Of a DNA stretch of 23,446 bases, positions 21,629-23,446 are shown one piece after another. The notes under the pieces were generated by a model. The model had not been told where the DNA came from. It made no database searches and saw only the letters and a program-made list of their open reading frames with translations. The translations under genes were made by a program, and so were the position numbers. This DNA comes from a virus: IMG/VR virus record IMGVR_UViG_3300029914_000143, positions 1 to 23,446 of that record; one strand, given 5' to 3'. The stretch's first letter is position 1, and every line of letters starts with the position of its first letter.

Positions 21629-22713
21629 CTGATTTTACGCTGCGGAACCTCGCCGTTTACGGCGGGGAGGAGCAGCGTTCTCCATGTGTTAAACGCCAGA
21701 AATTTGCAATCTTCTGGCTTAAAGTTCTGACCCATGCGTTTGCCTGTACTGACATCGTGCAGGCTAATGCGCCCAGAACTCGTCCCGCCGACATAGGCGA
21801 GACCTTTCTTGATGTGCTTGACCAGCGACCCACGGGTAAAACCCATGCTTTGCGTCCCGCCGTAGTTCTTACGGATGCCGCCTTCTGCGAAATTCTGAAC
21901 ATGCAACTGGCGGCGATGAAACCGCAACGGGGTGATAGTGCGAACCCGTGTATTTTCTGGTTTTACGTGCCCTCCGACGAACCAGTTGGCGAGCACCCAC
22001 GAATCGACACAGTGTGCATAGAAACTCTTCGAGGATTTATCCTTGAGCTTCTTGAGGCCCATCTGTGTCCGCATCCCGAAGGTTTCCCAACCTTCTCTTG
22101 TTTCCACACGTCCCAGTTTGCCCAACTCGGCGTAGAACCATTTCTTGCCTACTTCGAGCGGACTGAAGTTGCCGTTGAAAGCCTTTGCTGCACCCTGTTC
22201 CTGCCCGAACGCTTTGTAGGCATCCTTGTATTTCTTGGTTCGTGCTTTGATATCCTCCACCACAAATGTGGTGATGGGATACATTTTCTGGAGCCAGTTA
22301 GCAATACGCAATTTCCAACCCCAGCGTGCCCTTGTCGAAGGCGGAAGTCTGAATCCAACTCCACGATTCCAACGACATTGGCGGTACGGAGTCTTTCTGT
22401 TGCGCCTAGACCTACGCAAGTTTCTGCGAGTCTCAACTGCATCCTTGACCCACGTGACGGCCTCGGCGTTCAAATTCTCAAACGTGTGGGCCTCTGACAC
22501 TACACTGAAACCCTCGAACTTGCTGCCGGGGTCAATCCCGAGAGCTATCGGTTGTTTCTCTCTGGCGGAAGGTTCCATGTTAAGACGGACACAGAAAATT
22601 CCCCGCTTCCAGAAAGGCGTGGCTTTGCGAGTTTTAATCCACGACGCAGCACGGTTGGCTGTGGTCGGCATCAGCGGATTTTGGTTAACATCAACAACAG
22701 GAACGAATAACAT
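21625..22713 (-). CDS. isrB: IsrB-type OMEGA nuclease (IscB-like, HNH domain absent)
   Basis: IscB/IsrB family, relatives of the ancestors of Cas9; IsrB proteins known so far nick one DNA strand under guidance of an omega (HEARO) RNA. From the ATG at 22713 (362 aa): PLMP-type N-terminus (VNQNPLMPTT, residues 9-18), RuvC-I with Asp61 (LGIDPGSKFEG), an Arg-rich bridge helix (RRNLRRSRRNRK), RuvC-II with Glu153 (VVEDIKAR) and RuvC-III with Asp237 (AHCVDSWVLA). Between RuvC-II and RuvC-III there are only about 80 residues with no HNH signature, which defines IsrB. The C-terminal region RKNYGGTQSMGFTRGSLVK and GRISLHDVSTGKR is the family's adjacent-motif-recognising part. AGGAGG precedes the ATG, separated by a small hairpin. 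The final codons run through the right-end hairpin. Confidence 0.85.
   Translation of the reverse strand: MLFVPVVDVNQNPLMPTTANRAASWIKTRKATPFWKRGIFCVRLNMEPSAREKQPIALGIDPGSKFEGFSVVSEAHTFENLNAEAVTWVKDAVETRRNLRRSRRNRKTPYRQCRWNRGVGFRLPPSTRARWGWKLRIANWLQKMYPITTFVVEDIKARTKKYKDAYKAFGQEQGAAKAFNGNFSPLEVGKKWFYAELGKLGRVETREGWETFGMRTQMGLKKLKDKSSKSFYAHCVDSWVLANWFVGGHVKPENTRVRTITPLRFHRRQLHVQNFAEGGIRKNYGGTQSMGFTRGSLVKHIKKGLAYVGGTSSGRISLHDVSTGKRMGQNFKPEDCKFLAFNTWRTLLLPAVNGEVPQRKIR
21648..21667 (-). repeat. Right-end hairpin of the IsrB element
   Basis: CCCCGCCG-TAAA-CGGCGAGG on the minus strand forms an 8-bp stem with one G-T pair. It lies within the last codons of isrB (AVNGE). Loop and stem length match the left-end hairpin. 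Confidence 0.7.
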
Positions 22714-22933
22714 TGGGCTGTAAGCCCTCCTTTGTACATCTCTTCGACACTGCCCGACGAAGCGGCTGAAAACTAGAGAAGCATTCTCAGCATTCTGTGG
22801 ACTACCACGTCCAGTCGATTCAGTTTGCGATTCCAGACTTAACTGGAACTCGACTTGTCTAGTCAACCGTTTAGTCTCGGGCAGACAACTTGGTTTGTTG
22901 TCTGCTGCAAGCCTCTGGCTTTAGCCAGAGGTG
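22714..22933 (-). ncRNA. Putative omega RNA (HEARO-like) upstream of isrB
   Basis: About 220 nt directly before the isrB ATG are dense in stems on the minus strand: GCCAGAGG/CCTCTGGC (22912-22931), GCAGACAAC/GTTGTCTGC (22881-22905), AGTCGA/TCGACT enclosing TTCCAG/CTGGAA (22813-22855), TGGAC/GTCCA (22798-22813) and GGGCT/AGCCC (22715-22727) just before the ATG. HEARO RNAs of IscB/IsrB lie at this position, with the guide at their 5' end. The guide would therefore come from the flanking 191-aa gene. The limits are inferred. Confidence 0.65.
22726..22731 (-). promoter_or_regulatory. isrB Shine-Dalgarno separated from ATG by a hairpin
   Basis: AGGAGG lies 12 nt before the ATG at 22713, which is too far unless the GGGCT/AGCCC hairpin between them folds. 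Folding of the omega RNA end might therefore adjust isrB translation. Confidence 0.4.
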
Positions 22934-23446
22934 GTTGACCTTGGGGACGTTCCGAGTGCTGTCCCGAATTATGTCTACGGCGGCGTGCAGGGTAGAGAAA
23001 CCCTCTTCAAGATACTTTACTACCTTAACTAAGTCATCTTCTAGGTGAGAAACTTCAGCTCTATTGAAACTCGCCTTGGCACTCTTCAGATGTAAAACAA
23101 TGTGTGTTTCTGTTGTCTTATCCAACGCTGGGAGGGCTCGTCTAATCGCCACGTATAGTCGGTCTTTCAATGACTTCATGGTGTAGTTGTAGTACCGACG
23201 CACCGACATCGGATTCGAGGAGTCGTAGTCCCTAACCGGATTGTTCAAAATCTCATCATGTAACTCAAGGAGGTTGTGAGCCAGTTCCGAGTCATAATGG
23301 TCGAGGTCTTCGTGGGAGTAAAACCCAGCGTGCTTCACTACCGGATATTGCAACAAGGCGTTACTGTAGAAGCGGATGCTTGCGTGCATCGCTTTTGCTT
23401 TCGGGGGAGTCCGATGCGTGTCGATAAAATCCCCCACAAAATTCAT
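22871..23446 (-). CDS. Helical phage protein (191 codons), 3' end altered by the IsrB element
   Basis: The ATG is the last three bases of the window, so the ribosome-binding site is outside and a longer N-terminus cannot be excluded. The protein is helical and charged (KAKAMHASIRFYSNALLQY, DSELAHNLLELHDEIL, RRYYNYTMKSLKDRLYVAIRRALP, LVKVVKYLEEGFSTLHAAVDIIRDS). Residues to about VPKVN are phage sequence; the last 20 (HLWLKPEACSRQQTKLSARD) are probably encoded by the left end of the inserted element, including its hairpin. The original gene may have ended at an ATGA overlap with the 430-aa gene, or been fused to it in frame. Family not recognised. Confidence 0.7.
   Translation of the reverse strand: MNFVGDFIDTHRTPPKAKAMHASIRFYSNALLQYPVVKHAGFYSHEDLDHYDSELAHNLLELHDEILNNPVRDYDSSNPMSVRRYYNYTMKSLKDRLYVAIRRALPALDKTTETHIVLHLKSAKASFNRAEVSHLEDDLVKVVKYLEEGFSTLHAAVDIIRDSTRNVPKVNHLWLKPEACSRQQTKLSARD

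Larger units (their letters stand above)
21629..22933 (-). mobile_element. IsrB-carrying insertion element (IS605-superfamily ends, no transposase)
   Basis: The element consists of an omega RNA region and isrB. Both ends have an 8-bp stem with a TAAA loop (minus strand): 22912-22931 on the left and 21648-21667 on the right. The exact boundaries are inferred: the left end just after GGTCAAC in the 191-aa gene and the right end just before ATGATACC. No direct repeat is needed, as expected for the family. It has no tnpA, so mobility would need one in trans. Confidence 0.6.

Noticed and set aside
21619-22723. Plus-strand ORFs of 292 and 165 aa opposite isrB
   Set aside because: isrB on the minus strand has full family motifs; the antisense ORFs have no recognisable domain.
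22714-22866. Extension of isrB to a TTG at 22866 (413 aa)
   Set aside because: The extra 51 residues are not conserved-looking and fall in the stem-rich RNA region; the PLMP domain starts naturally at ATG 22713 with AGGAGG upstream.
1-23446. tRNA or rRNA genes
   Set aside because: I saw no cloverleaf with CCA-end or T-loop pattern by eye, and almost all sequence is accounted for by coding regions or IS elements; a covariance search would be decisive.
22871-23446. Reading the 191-codon ORF end as the native C-terminus
   Set aside because: Its last 20 codons include the left-end hairpin of the inserted element, so they are probably not native.

Overview
The window looks like a stretch of the virion-structure region of a contractile-tailed (myovirus-type) bacteriophage, or a large prophage. 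It has a contractile tail sheath gene, a likely prohead protease, a scaffold-like protein, a small putative head protein and a likely HK97-fold major capsid protein. All of these lie on the minus strand in one direction, tightly packed and with overlapping stop/start codons. The host cannot be named from the sequence. GC is moderate and Shine-Dalgarno sites are clear, so a bacterial host is expected.

Layout in transcription order (minus strand, right to left): a 191-aa helical protein (22871-23446); an insertion element carrying an HNH-less IscB-like nuclease (IsrB type) with an upstream omega/HEARO-like RNA (about 21629-22933); a 430-aa cysteine-containing structural protein; a 100-aa helical protein; a 171-aa protein; a short GIY-YIG endonuclease remnant; a 515-aa structural protein; a double zinc-ribbon protein; an unusually long sheath (1203 aa); a 53-aa ORF containing a 15-bp hairpin; a 144-aa protein; a 386-aa protein; a TnpB-only IS605-family element (10303 to about 11508); the protease; the 753-aa acidic scaffold-like protein; a plus-strand GIY-YIG/NUMOD3 homing endonuclease with a frameshift; a 166-aa protein; the capsid protein and its terminator; a complete IS605-type element with divergent tnpA and tnpB (about 3161-4672); and a minus-strand ORF that runs off the left edge. 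That last ORF has at least 1022 codons without a stop and encodes two copies of a roughly 613-residue beta-helix-like module behind a signal peptide.

The most striking feature is the density of selfish nucleases in a late structural operon: three RNA-guided (OMEGA) nucleases of two classes and two GIY-YIG homing endonucleases, all placed between genes or at gene ends. The junctions can be read as scars. The TnpB-only element appears to sit right after TTGAT in the last codons of the 386-aa gene. The IsrB element appears to sit at an ATGA stop/start overlap of two structural genes, so its guide RNA would match the uninterrupted version of its own site. These boundary models are inferences from sequence and can be tested against related genomes that lack the elements.
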